Source: Paenibacillus sp. FSL H8-0079 (GTDB taxonomy: Bacteria > Bacillota > Bacilli > Paenibacillales > Paenibacillaceae). Taken from it: DNA of 64,000 nucleotides. Under the pieces are notes generated by a model, which worked only from the letters and a program-made list of their open reading frames with translations, ran no database searches and had not been told where the DNA came from. The stretch's first letter is position 1, and each line of letters opens with the position of its first letter. Below are positions 18,219-25,807 of this stretch, one piece after another. The translations under genes were made by a program, and so were the position numbers. The stretch covers positions 3,100,001 to 3,164,000 of the forward strand of contig NZ_CP150300.1 in NCBI RefSeq assembly GCF_037991315.1, given 5' to 3'.

Positions 18219-19160
18219 ATGATGAAAAAAATATTAATCATTCTGTTCAAAATATTCGGTGCCATGGTTATCGCTTTTGCATTATTTATTGCCACTGTTT
18301 TTATCGTTAATGTAATTAGCAACAAATCGGAGCAAGGGAAAATAAAGCCTTATGGTCAGTCCGTAGCGGTTGACGGGAAAAACATGAATGTATTAATTCA
18401 AGGAAAAGGCGAAGAAACGGTCGTATTACTTCCCGGATATGGAACACCAGCTCCGGCCCTTGATTTTAAACCGCTCATTGATGAGCTATCTCCATTTTAC
18501 AAAGTCGTCGTCATTGAGCCTTTCGGTTATGGATTAAGTGACGTAACTGAAAAAGAGCGTACCACGGAAAATATGGTTAGTGAAATTCATGAAGCGTTAC
18601 AGCAGCTTAATATTCATCGTTACACGCTCATGGGTCACTCCATTTCAGGGATTTACGGACTGGACTATGTAAACAAATATCCAAACGAAGTAAGTGCCTT
18701 TGTGGGAATTGATAGCAGCGTTCCAATACAGGGAGGGAATGATGATCCATTTCCAACTGAAACCTACAAACTGCTTAAAAAATCAGGATTCTACCGATTG
18801 TTAATGAAACTGGCCCCAGATCAACTGATTGCACCCGACGTTGATGATGAAACCAGAGAACAAATTAGAATACTTTCACTTAAAAATACGTTTAATCCTA
18901 ACAACCTGAATGAAGGCGAAAATTTCGGTCCTAATTTCAAGGCAGCTGAGAACTTGTCCTTCCCCAAAGATCTTCCTGTGATTTTCTTTTTACAAGCGAA
19001 TGATACGGAAACGGAAGGATGGATTCCCTTGCATGAAGAGCAAGTCAAAGATTCTGTGCATGGAAAAGTGATGACATTCGAGGGAGATCATTATTTGCAT
19101 CACACCCGTTCCAAAGAAATGGTTCAAGAATATAGGAAGTTTATGAGTGAGATAAAATAG
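18219..19160 (+). CDS. Membrane-anchored alpha/beta hydrolase (paralogue 2)
   Basis: This 313-residue paralogue of the protein encoded at 11031 lacks that protein's first ~15 residues. A membrane helix at about 4-29 is followed by the alpha/beta-hydrolase domain with LLPGYGTPAPALDFKPL, the nucleophile elbow GHSISG and a His in GDHYLHH near the C-terminus. Divergence is greatest in the cap region (about 170-230), which usually shapes substrate choice. The gene pairs with serine hydrolase 2, mirroring the hydrolase/serine-hydrolase pairing of the previous unit. AGGAGA precedes the start. A hairpin with a T run follows. Confidence 0.85.
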   Translation: MMKKILIILFKIFGAMVIAFALFIATVFIVNVISNKSEQGKIKPYGQSVAVDGKNMNVLIQGKGEETVVLLPGYGTPAPALDFKPLIDELSPFYKVVVIEPFGYGLSDVTEKERTTENMVSEIHEALQQLNIHRYTLMGHSISGIYGLDYVNKYPNEVSAFVGIDSSVPIQGGNDDPFPTETYKLLKKSGFYRLLMKLAPDQLIAPDVDDETREQIRILSLKNTFNPNNLNEGENFGPNFKAAENLSFPKDLPVIFFLQANDTETEGWIPLHEEQVKDSVHGKVMTFEGDHYLHHTRSKEMVQEYRKFMSEIK

Positions 19161-19167
19161 TGTCGCC

Positions 19168-19204
19168 AACCAAAGAAGTCGCGAAATCGCGGCTTTTTTT
19201 GGTT
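19168..19204 (+). terminator. Rho-independent terminator
   Basis: The stem AGTCGCG/CGCGGCT with an AAAT loop runs into seven T. Outer bases AACCAAA and TTTGGTT add a second pairing layer. It ends the TCS1-linked hydrolase region. Confidence 0.8.
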
Positions 19205-19253
19205 GAAGAGATGATGAACATACAAGCACAGTTACTTTATTGGAAAATTAAGG

Positions 19254-19316
19254 TTGACACCCCTAGTCATCGCGTATACAATCGTATACATGAATGTGTT
19301 GTATACAAATGTATAC
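19254..19316 (+). promoter_or_regulatory. Sigma-A promoter with four GTATAC half-sites
   Basis: TTGACA (19254-19259) and TACAAT (19277-19282) are 17 bp apart, a near-ideal sigma-A promoter. GTATAC occurs at 19274, 19284, 19301 and 19311, that is as two pairs each with 10-bp spacing, the first overlapping the -10. GTATAC is its own reverse complement. Such arrays fit a dimeric repressor, possibly of the GntR/YtrA type, but no such regulator gene is next to it. Confidence 0.65.
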
Positions 19317-19335
19317 ACGTAATGGAGGTGGCAAA

Positions 19336-19659
19336 ATGAGAGATCGTGATATGAGTGACAGTGAGCAACGCGGAGAGCGTTCAAGACGTGGCAGAGGACA
19401 TGGTGAACATCAGGGAAAACGGGGCCATGGTGCGCAAACATTCCGTCGCGGCCGAATTCTTGTATTTCTGGAGCAGATGCAGAATCGAAGAACAACCCTC
19501 GCCAGACAACTTGGACAGGAGGAGTACGAACATATTCGCCCGATGATTAGTGGGGAGCTGAAAGCCATTGATCAGGTCATCGACGAGTATATTCACCTTT
19601 TCGAGTTGCAAAATGAAGATGTAAGCCCCAATAAGGATCTGGAGAGTGAGCGTGAATAA
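19336..19659 (+). CDS. Small Arg/Gly-rich protein upstream of ABC exporter
   Basis: This 107-residue protein is not assigned to a named family. Its first ~35 residues are polar and rich in Arg, Gly and His (RGRGHGEHQGKRGHG) and probably disordered. Residues 36-95 (FRRGRILVFLEQMQNRRTTL onward) predict a helical hairpin with regular hydrophobic positions. No classical helix-turn-helix is obvious. It is the first gene after the GTATAC promoter and its stop is 2 bp before the exporter start, so the two are co-expressed and probably translationally coupled. A regulator or accessory role for the transporter is possible. The ATG at 19336 has AATGGAGGTG before it. Confidence 0.7.
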   Translation: MRDRDMSDSEQRGERSRRGRGHGEHQGKRGHGAQTFRRGRILVFLEQMQNRRTTLARQLGQEEYEHIRPMISGELKAIDQVIDEYIHLFELQNEDVSPNKDLESERE

Positions 19660-19661
19660 GT

Positions 19662-21380
19662 ATGATTCGTCGTTTTTTTTCGTATTATCGTCCTTATAAA
19701 AAACTGTTTTTAATTGATTTTGGATGTGCTGTTATCGCAGGTTTGCTGGAGCTCGCTTTTCCCCTTGCCGTCAGCAAATTCATTAATGAATTGTTGCCGG
19801 GTCAGGATTGGCCTCTCATTATGCTTGCCTGCGTCGTGCTGTTATCCATCTATGCACTTAATACCGTATTGAACTATGTAGTTACATATTGGGGACATAT
19901 GCTGGGCATTAACATTGAGACCAACATGCGTGAGAAGATGTTCGCTCACTTGCAAAAGCTGTCCTTCCGGTTTTTCGATAATCGCAAAACGGGTCACTTA
20001 ATTGGTCACCTTACGAATGATCTGAACGATATCGGAGAGGTTGCTCACCATGGACCTGAAGATGTATTCATCGCAGTGATGACATTAATCGGATCGTTCT
20101 GGCTGATGGCTAACATTAATCTGGAGCTTGCGCTGCTAACCTTTATCATTATCCCAATCATGGCTTGGGTCATTATCGTATTTGGTGGCCGGATGACGAA
20201 GACGTATCGGAGACTCTTCGGAGACGTCGGCAATTTCAATGCGCGCATTGAAGACAACGTTGGTGGCATTCGTGTTGTACAATCGTTTGCTAACGAACAA
20301 CATGAGAAAGAGCTTTTTGCCGTGGACAATGAGAATTTCCGTAAAACTAAACTGCTTGCCTACAAAACGATGGCAAAAAGTATCTCGGTTAGTTATATGA
20401 TGATGCGACTAGTTACGGTATTTGTCATGATTAGCGGGGCGTGGTTTTATATCGATGGTAGAATCAATATGGGTGAATTCATGGCCTTCTTGCTTCTATC
20501 CAATATCTTCTTCCGTCCAATCGAGAAAATTAACGCTGTCATTGAAAGTTATCCGAAGGGCATCGCTGGTTTCAAGCGGTATCTGGAGATCATTGATACG
20601 GAACCCGAAATTGCTGATATCAAAAACGCCGTTGAATTTGAAAGTGTGAAGGGTGATATTCGCTTCGAAAACGTCTCGTTCGGATATGAATCCAGTCGGC
20701 GTATTCTAAATGATATCAGTCTGTCCGTTAGACCAGGCGAAACGGTAGCTTTTGTTGGACCTTCGGGTGCAGGCAAGACGACCATCTGCAGCTTGCTGCC
20801 AAGATTCTATGAGGTAGAAGAGGGACGCATTACCGTAGATGGTGTGGACATTCGGGACGTTAAGCTTCAATCGTTGCGCAAGCATATCGGAATCGTTCAG
20901 CAGGATGTATTTTTGTTCTCAGGTACGATTAAGGAGAATATTGCTTATGGTGACCTGCGTGCAACGGACGAACAAATCTGGGATGCCGCCCGTCGTGCCT
21001 CGTTGGAGGAATTAATTCTTACGTTGCCAGACGGTATGGATACGGTCATTGGGGAGCGTGGAGTCAAGCTGTCCGGAGGACAAAAGCAACGGTTATCCAT
21101 TGCTCGTATGTTCTTGAAAAATCCACCCATTCTTATTCTGGATGAGGCAACCTCTGCGCTGGATACGGAAACGGAAGCACTTATCCAGCAATCACTCGCT
21201 GAATTGTCGGTGGGCAGAACTACACTTGTGATTGCACACAGACTAACGACCATCAAGAATGCAGATCGAATTATCGTAGTGAACACAGATGGCATTGCTG
21301 AGCAGGGCAACCATGAGGAGTTGGTCGCTGCTGGAGGAATATACAGCCGTCTTCATCAGGTGCAATATAGTCACTCTTAA
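19662..21380 (+). CDS. ABC exporter, fused permease and ATPase (multidrug type)
   Basis: This 572-residue half-transporter has six membrane helices (about residues 15-310) followed by an ATPase domain with Walker A GPSGAGKTT near 366, the Q loop in GIVQQDVFLFSG, signature LSGGQKQR near 470, Walker B ILILDEAT near 492 and the H loop IAHR near 525. It works as a homodimer or heterodimer like BmrA or YfiB and should export a hydrophobic compound, peptide or lipid using ATP. There is no second half-transporter gene nearby, so a homodimer is likely. The GTATAC-controlled promoter at 19254 suggests substrate induction. Confidence 0.93.
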   Translation: MIRRFFSYYRPYKKLFLIDFGCAVIAGLLELAFPLAVSKFINELLPGQDWPLIMLACVVLLSIYALNTVLNYVVTYWGHMLGINIETNMREKMFAHLQKLSFRFFDNRKTGHLIGHLTNDLNDIGEVAHHGPEDVFIAVMTLIGSFWLMANINLELALLTFIIIPIMAWVIIVFGGRMTKTYRRLFGDVGNFNARIEDNVGGIRVVQSFANEQHEKELFAVDNENFRKTKLLAYKTMAKSISVSYMMMRLVTVFVMISGAWFYIDGRINMGEFMAFLLLSNIFFRPIEKINAVIESYPKGIAGFKRYLEIIDTEPEIADIKNAVEFESVKGDIRFENVSFGYESSRRILNDISLSVRPGETVAFVGPSGAGKTTICSLLPRFYEVEEGRITVDGVDIRDVKLQSLRKHIGIVQQDVFLFSGTIKENIAYGDLRATDEQIWDAARRASLEELILTLPDGMDTVIGERGVKLSGGQKQRLSIARMFLKNPPILILDEATSALDTETEALIQQSLAELSVGRTTLVIAHRLTTIKNADRIIVVNTDGIAEQGNHEELVAAGGIYSRLHQVQYSHS

Positions 21381-21383
21381 TCC

Positions 21384-21603
21384 ATATAAATTGAATTTAC
21401 ACTGGCCACTCCGATGACAGAACAACCTTCCGATCGCTGTTATCCCCAGATTTTTTTGATTCCTTCTAGAAAGGGGGAAATCCGGGGATAGCGTATGCTT
21501 CCGATGTAGCTTTCTTTCAGAAAGCTTTTAGGCGAACGCTTCGCTTCTTCAGGTTCTTTCTGTCCTCTCCGTTTTGTGTAAATGTTTAGTTCAATTGATA
21601 TAG
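21384..21603. repeat. 220-bp intergenic element with nested inverted repeats
   Basis: The outer arms ATTTACAC (21395-21402) and GTGTAAAT (21576-21583) pair. Inside them GACAGAACAACCT (21416-21428) pairs with AGGTTCTTTCTGTC (21551-21564), and GCTGTTATCCCCAGATTT pairs with AAATCCGGGGATAGC. A further hairpin, GCTTTCTTTCAGAAAGC, lies at 21509-21525. No ORF is present. The nested pairing means the whole segment could fold as one long structured RNA or cruciform. It resembles a dispersed intergenic repeat; it is unlike the element at 204-407 in sequence but similar in design. Confidence 0.55.
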
Positions 21604-21656
21604 AAACTTAAGCAGCTGACTATGTATCTGGATCAAGTATCTAAAATAAGTAAACC

Positions 21657-21683
21657 TTGCCGCGCATATGCGCGGCTTTTTTT
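21657..21683 (+). terminator. Rho-independent terminator
   Basis: The perfect 18-bp palindrome GCCGCGCATATGCGCGGC is followed by seven T. It may end the ABC exporter transcript, which would then include the structured repeat. Confidence 0.85.
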
Positions 21684-21709
21684 ATTGATTGGATATGCTA
21701 AGGAAAAGA

Positions 21710-21764
21710 TAATGTTGACAACGTCCACTAACCTGATTATTATAATGTTGACAATGTCCACTAA
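21710..21764 (+). promoter_or_regulatory. Promoter and tandem MarR operator candidates
   Basis: TTGACAACGTCCACTAA and TTGACAATGTCCACTAA are direct repeats exactly 33 bp apart (three DNA turns). Each contains the imperfect inverted repeat GTTGAC-GTCCAC, as expected for a MarR dimer site. TTGACA at 21715 and TATTAT at 21738 can act as promoter with 17-bp spacing. A strong SD, AAAGGAGGG, follows at 21766-21773. Confidence 0.55.
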
Positions 21765-21818
21765 AAAGGAGGGTTTGACATCGACTCTCAGTACATAAAT
21801 CCAGATATACTGGCTGAC

Positions 21819-22241
21819 ATGCGACGTTTTAACCGTTTTTATACCAACATACTCGGTGTACTCGACAAGCATATTCTCGGAACAGGGTATTCATTTGCGG
21901 AAGTACGGGTCATTATTGAAATTGGAATTCGGGGAGAGAGCATTGCGAACAATTTGGTGGATACACTGACCATTGATCGCAGTTACATGAGCCGAATTGT
22001 GAACAAGCTGTCCAAGGAGGGACTGCTGGTGAAAGTGAATTCTGCTGCCGACAGCCGGGTCAGTCTGATTCGTCTGACAGCCAAGGGCGAGGAACTGTAT
22101 GCCCAATTGAATGATCGATCTGATCAACAGATCCTGAAGCTCATGCAAGAACTGAATGAAGAAGAGATTCAAGAGGTATACACCTCCATGATGAACATAC
22201 AAGAGAAGTTGAACAAGAAGGCAGGAGAGACAACACGATGA
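21819..22241 (+). CDS. MarR-family transcriptional regulator
   Basis: This protein of at least 140 residues has the MarR winged helix-turn-helix: GYSFAEVRVIIEIGIRG, then IANNLVDTLTIDRSYMSRIVNKL as recognition region, and the wing SAADSRVSLIRLTAKG. It should bind as a dimer to the two repeats upstream and repress its own operon. The start is uncertain: the best SD (21766-21773) stands 45 bp before ATG 21819. The frame stays open upstream to it (DSQYINPDILAD), and homologous MarR domains usually contain this extra helix, yet no ATG, GTG or TTG is in frame there. The aldolase gene overlaps its stop by 4 bp. Confidence 0.82.
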   Translation: MRRFNRFYTNILGVLDKHILGTGYSFAEVRVIIEIGIRGESIANNLVDTLTIDRSYMSRIVNKLSKEGLLVKVNSAADSRVSLIRLTAKGEELYAQLNDRSDQQILKLMQELNEEEIQEVYTSMMNIQEKLNKKAGETTR

Positions 22242-23317
22242 TACGATTTGAATGTGATTATAATGAAGGTGCGCATGAACGCATTTTACAAAGACTGATG
22301 GAAACCAACATGGAACAGACGAGCGGGTATGGCACGGATGGACACTGCGAACGTGCGAGAATGCTTATTCGTCAGGCCTGTGACAACGAGCAGGCTGATG
22401 TTCATTTCCTGGTTGGTGGTACACAGACGAATACAACGGTGATTGCCTCCATTTTGCGTCCATATCAAGGTGTGATTGCAGCTACATCGGGACACATTGC
22501 GGTTCATGAAACGGGAGCTATTGAAGCTACGGGACATAAGGTGCTCACGGTTCCAAGTGAGGACGGAAAGATCACGCCAGAGCAGGTTAGAGCAGTATAC
22601 GATGCGCACATGAATGAGTCGTCACCGGAACACTGTGTGCAGCCAGGCATGGTCTACATATCTCAGCCAACGGAGAACGGAACGATGTACAGCAGGGCGG
22701 AACTGCAAGCATTGCATACAGTGAGCAGAGCATGTGGTCTTCCATTTTTCGTGGATGGAGCACGCCTTGGATATGCACTCGCTTCACGCGATTGCGATAT
22801 GACACTTGCTGATCTTGCGCGCTTGTGCGATGTATTTTACATCGGGGGAACTAAGATTGGGGCATTGATGGGAGAAGCGGTCGTTATCCTGAATGATGCA
22901 CTCAAACCAGATTTTCGGTATATGATCAAACAAAAAGGTGGTCTGCTTGCCAAAGGCAGATTGCTAGGTATTCAATTCGAAACCTTGTTCGAAGACGGTC
23001 TGTATCTCGATATTTCCCGTCATGCCGTGGATATGGCCTTGAGAATTCATGATTCACTCGAACAGCAGGGAGTACGCTTCCTGTACGACTCACCAACCAA
23101 CCAGCAGTTTCCGATTCTGCCTAATCTGTTGCTTGAGAAATTACGCAGCGGTTATACGTTCTCCTTCTGGGAAAAGGTTGACGATACACACAGTGCGGTG
23201 CGATTCTGTACCAGCTGGGCAACTCGGCAGGCGAATGTGGATGCACTGACTTGTGACATCGCTCAATTATTGCACGAAGAGATCCAGGTGCCACAACGGG
23301 TCGAAGTATTGGTTTAA
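22238..23317 (+). CDS. Threonine aldolase-like PLP lyase
   Basis: This 359-residue PLP enzyme of the beta-eliminating lyase/low-specificity threonine aldolase family cleaves beta-hydroxy amino acids to glycine and an aldehyde. The Schiff-base Lys is about residue 206 in IGGTKIGALMGE. The PLP-stacking His lies in SGHIAVHETGA, and FVDGARLGYAL carries the Asp that holds the pyridine nitrogen and the Arg of the active site. Its start overlaps the MarR stop (ATGA), so the regulator and enzyme are one translationally coupled operon and the MarR effector may be related to its substrate. A terminator follows. Confidence 0.88.
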   Translation: MIRFECDYNEGAHERILQRLMETNMEQTSGYGTDGHCERARMLIRQACDNEQADVHFLVGGTQTNTTVIASILRPYQGVIAATSGHIAVHETGAIEATGHKVLTVPSEDGKITPEQVRAVYDAHMNESSPEHCVQPGMVYISQPTENGTMYSRAELQALHTVSRACGLPFFVDGARLGYALASRDCDMTLADLARLCDVFYIGGTKIGALMGEAVVILNDALKPDFRYMIKQKGGLLAKGRLLGIQFETLFEDGLYLDISRHAVDMALRIHDSLEQQGVRFLYDSPTNQQFPILPNLLLEKLRSGYTFSFWEKVDDTHSAVRFCTSWATRQANVDALTCDIAQLLHEEIQVPQRVEVLV

Positions 23318-23330
23318 ATTTTATTTTTTA

Positions 23331-23361
23331 AAAAGGACAACCTGTCGTGGTTGTCCTTTTT
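23331..23361. terminator. Terminator between convergent genes
   Basis: The arms AAAAGGACAACC and GGTTGTCCTTTT with a TGTCGT loop are flanked by A and T runs, so it can work in both directions for the aldolase and the AraC gene. Confidence 0.85.
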
Positions 23362-23397
23362 CGTATGCCTATCGTGGGATAAAAGGTACTGACTGGT

Positions 23398-24315
23398 TCA
23401 CTCACTCAAGACGATATCGTATTTCTCCTTTAACCGTCGGATATCAGCTCTTGGAGGTGCGCCGAACATGCGTGCATATTCGCGGCTAAATTGAGAGGCA
23501 CTCTCGTAACCAACTCGGAACGCTACATCTGCTGCATCTGCAGATTCAGCCATCAGGAGTCGCCGGGCTTCCTGTAGTCTTAATTGTTTCTGGAATTGTA
23601 ATGGGCTCATGGCTGTGATCTCTTTGAAGTGACGATGGAATGAAGAGACGCTCATGCTGGCAGTCTCAGCCAGATCTTCAATGCGAAATGGCTGTTCCCA
23701 ATGGTGAACGATGTACTCAATCGATTCTCTGATCCGATATGTGCTGCTGCCTTCCACTGCAATCTGCGCCAATTCTCCTCCATAAGGTCCCTGAAGAAGG
23801 CGGAACAGAATTTCTTTAACGTATAACGGAGCCAGGAACGGAATTTCTCCCGGCGTATCCAGCAATCGAACAAGCCGGAGTACAGCATCCTGAATGGACG
23901 ATTCCATCTGACCTACGAACATGGCTCGTCTGGCGTTTTCGTTGAAAGTGACCTTGATATTGCATTCGTTCAGTACTTCGAGAATTTGGTTCGGTGTGAA
24001 TTCGAGCTTGAGACTTAAGTAGGGTGCATCAGCCGATGCCTTAATAATTTGCCCGATGACCGGGAGATTCATAGAAGCAATTAAGTAATTGGAAGGTCCA
24101 TATTCATAACGCTCCTGCGCGAGCAATACTTCTTTCAACCCTTGAACAATCACACAAAATGAAGGTTTATATACTCTGTATGCCGGTTCGCTAATCTTTG
24201 AATGGTGATAGACAAACAGGGAAGGAATCGCCGTTTCCATTGCACCATTATGATTGGAATGACGTTCAAGCAGATCACTTAATTCCTGTTTTGGTTGAAA
24301 TAATTCTTCGGTCAT
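23398..24315 (-). CDS. AraC-family regulator with AraC_N domain
   Basis: This 305-residue regulator has an N-terminal AraC_N-type cupin region (about 30-180, with FCVIVQGLKEVLLAQERYEYG) and a C-terminal double HTH. The DNA-binding part includes FRIEDLAETASMSVSSFHRHFKE and ADAADVAFRVGYESASQFSREYARMFG. Proteins of this subtype often control a neighbouring oxidoreductase gene in response to reactive small molecules. It is divergent from the aldo/keto reductase at 24688, with 372 bp between, which fits that pattern. The effector is unknown. Confidence 0.88.
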   Translation of the reverse strand: MTEELFQPKQELSDLLERHSNHNGAMETAIPSLFVYHHSKISEPAYRVYKPSFCVIVQGLKEVLLAQERYEYGPSNYLIASMNLPVIGQIIKASADAPYLSLKLEFTPNQILEVLNECNIKVTFNENARRAMFVGQMESSIQDAVLRLVRLLDTPGEIPFLAPLYVKEILFRLLQGPYGGELAQIAVEGSSTYRIRESIEYIVHHWEQPFRIEDLAETASMSVSSFHRHFKEITAMSPLQFQKQLRLQEARRLLMAESADAADVAFRVGYESASQFSREYARMFGAPPRADIRRLKEKYDIVLSE

Positions 24316-24687
24316 ACGTATTCCTCCTCACGGATTTAACCTAGCTATATTGTAAAGCTTACCGTACAGAACCAAAAGGGGGACTGAGAGGATCAGGCAA
24401 TCAATTAAGACGATTGATATACCGCTTGCAGCCGATGACTCGGCATACTAAGAGTATGTTAACAGAGCCAAGCAATTAAAGTTTATTCGAAAAGTTGGGT
24501 GAACAAAGTGATGAAATGGTTATCAATCCATGTCAGGCGAATTTTGATTGACAGGCTCGAATCACAGATCAAGTTGGAAGAGAATTCCGTACATCGAGAT
24601 ATATACTTCACATGCTGGTTAGAGCTAGTTTCCGAAGAGGTGGAGACAACATCCTTTTACAAAACAAATTCAAGGAGAGTGTGAAAT
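24316..24687. other. Intergenic region between AraC and aldo/keto reductase genes
   Basis: This 372-bp divergent interval should carry both promoters. A 61-codon open frame from GTG 24499 ends just before the reductase, but it lacks a good SD, has no recognisable domain and has the composition of chance sequence, so I do not call it a gene. No clear operator palindrome stood out. GGAGAGTG before 24688 is the SD of the reductase. Confidence 0.5.
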
Positions 24688-25674
24688 ATGGAATATGTTA
24701 AATTAGGACGTACAGGTCTGGATGTCTCCAGATTATGTCTGGGTTGCATGAGTTACGGTGTACCTGAACGCGGAATGGCACCATGGTCACTGAATGAAGA
24801 GCAGAGTCGCCCGTTCATCCAGAAGGCGTTGGATGCTGGTATTAATTTCTTCGATACGGCCAATATCTATTCGGATGGAACCAGTGAGGAAATTGTTGGA
24901 CGTGCGTTGAAAGACTTTGCCCGTCGGGACGAGATTGTGCTGGCGACCAAATTGTTTTTCCGGATGAATGAAGGACCGAACGGTGCTGGGTTGTCCAGAA
25001 AAGCGATTATGAACGAAATCGACAACAGCCTCATGCGTTTGGGCACAGATTATGTGGACCTGTATCAGATCCATCGATGGGATAATACAACTCCTATTGA
25101 GGAAACGATGGAAGCTCTTCATGATGTAGTTAAGGCTGGAAAGGTCAGATACATTGGAGCTTCTTCGATGTACGCCTGGCAATTCATGAAAGCTCAATAT
25201 ACAGCGGAACGCCATGGCTGGACGAAATTCGTCTCGATGCAGAATCATTATAACCTGTTGTATCGTGAAGAAGAGCGTGAGATGCTGCCCTTATGTCTGG
25301 AAGAAGGAGTCGGTGTTATTCCGTGGAGCCCTCTTGCCAAAGGACGTCTTACCCGGGATTGGAATGAACAGACTGCGCGTTCAGGAATCGACCCGGTCGG
25401 GAAGGCATTCTATGAGAGTGCGATGGTGGATGCGGATCGTCAAGTGGTGGAGAGAGTCATGAAAGTAGCTGAGCAACGAGATATTCCTCGTGCACAGGTC
25501 GCTCTGGCCTGGTTGTTGCACCAAGAGGCAGTAACAGCACCCATTATCGGTGCGACCAAGCTTCATCATCTGGAGGATGCGATCTCAGCCCTTTCCGTGA
25601 AGCTGACTACGGAAGAGATCCATTTCCTCGAAGAAGCATATGTACCCCATCCGGTAACAGGAAATCTCAGTTAA
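24688..25674 (+). CDS. Aldo/keto reductase
   Basis: This 328-residue NADPH-dependent TIM-barrel reductase shows the catalytic tetrad pieces: Asp and Tyr in FFDTANIYSDG near 54-64, Lys in VLATKLFF near 88 and His in DLYQIHRWD near 124. The NADPH phosphate-binding region is represented by GVIPWSPLAKGRL and by PIIGATKLHHLEDA near the C-terminus. Members reduce aldehydes, ketones or sugar carbonyls; this YajO/voltage-channel-beta-like subgroup has wide specificity. It is likely controlled by the divergent AraC gene. A terminator follows directly. Confidence 0.92.
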   Translation: MEYVKLGRTGLDVSRLCLGCMSYGVPERGMAPWSLNEEQSRPFIQKALDAGINFFDTANIYSDGTSEEIVGRALKDFARRDEIVLATKLFFRMNEGPNGAGLSRKAIMNEIDNSLMRLGTDYVDLYQIHRWDNTTPIEETMEALHDVVKAGKVRYIGASSMYAWQFMKAQYTAERHGWTKFVSMQNHYNLLYREEEREMLPLCLEEGVGVIPWSPLAKGRLTRDWNEQTARSGIDPVGKAFYESAMVDADRQVVERVMKVAEQRDIPRAQVALAWLLHQEAVTAPIIGATKLHHLEDAISALSVKLTTEEIHFLEEAYVPHPVTGNLS

Positions 25675-25694
25675 TCGGAGTGCTTTATCTGAAA

Positions 25695-25718
25695 AGTCGC
25701 CATGTGGCGGCTTTTTTT
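25695..25718 (+). terminator. Rho-independent terminator
   Basis: The stem AGTCGCC/GGCGGCT with an ATGT loop is followed by seven T. Confidence 0.85.
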
Positions 25719-25737
25719 GAATGATGAGAGAAGTGAA

Positions 25738-25767
25738 TTGACAGTTCCTTTATATTAAAGTTATTAT
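25738..25767 (+). promoter_or_regulatory. Sigma-A promoter of the methyltransferase
   Basis: TTGACA (25738-25743) and TATTAT (25762-25767) are 18 bp apart, in front of the methyltransferase gene. Confidence 0.55.
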
Positions 25768-25807
25768 AGATACATTAGATCCTTAATTGAGAAGGAGATT
25801 ATATTCT

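Noticed and set aside
19274..19316. CRISPR-like array
   Set aside because: The repeated GTATAC units are only 6 bp with 4-11-bp spacers and lie on a promoter. There are no long repeats and no cas genes.
24499..24684. 61-codon frame before the aldo/keto reductase
   Set aside because: It has a GTG start with no good SD, no domain and no coding-like composition. It lies in a divergent promoter region.
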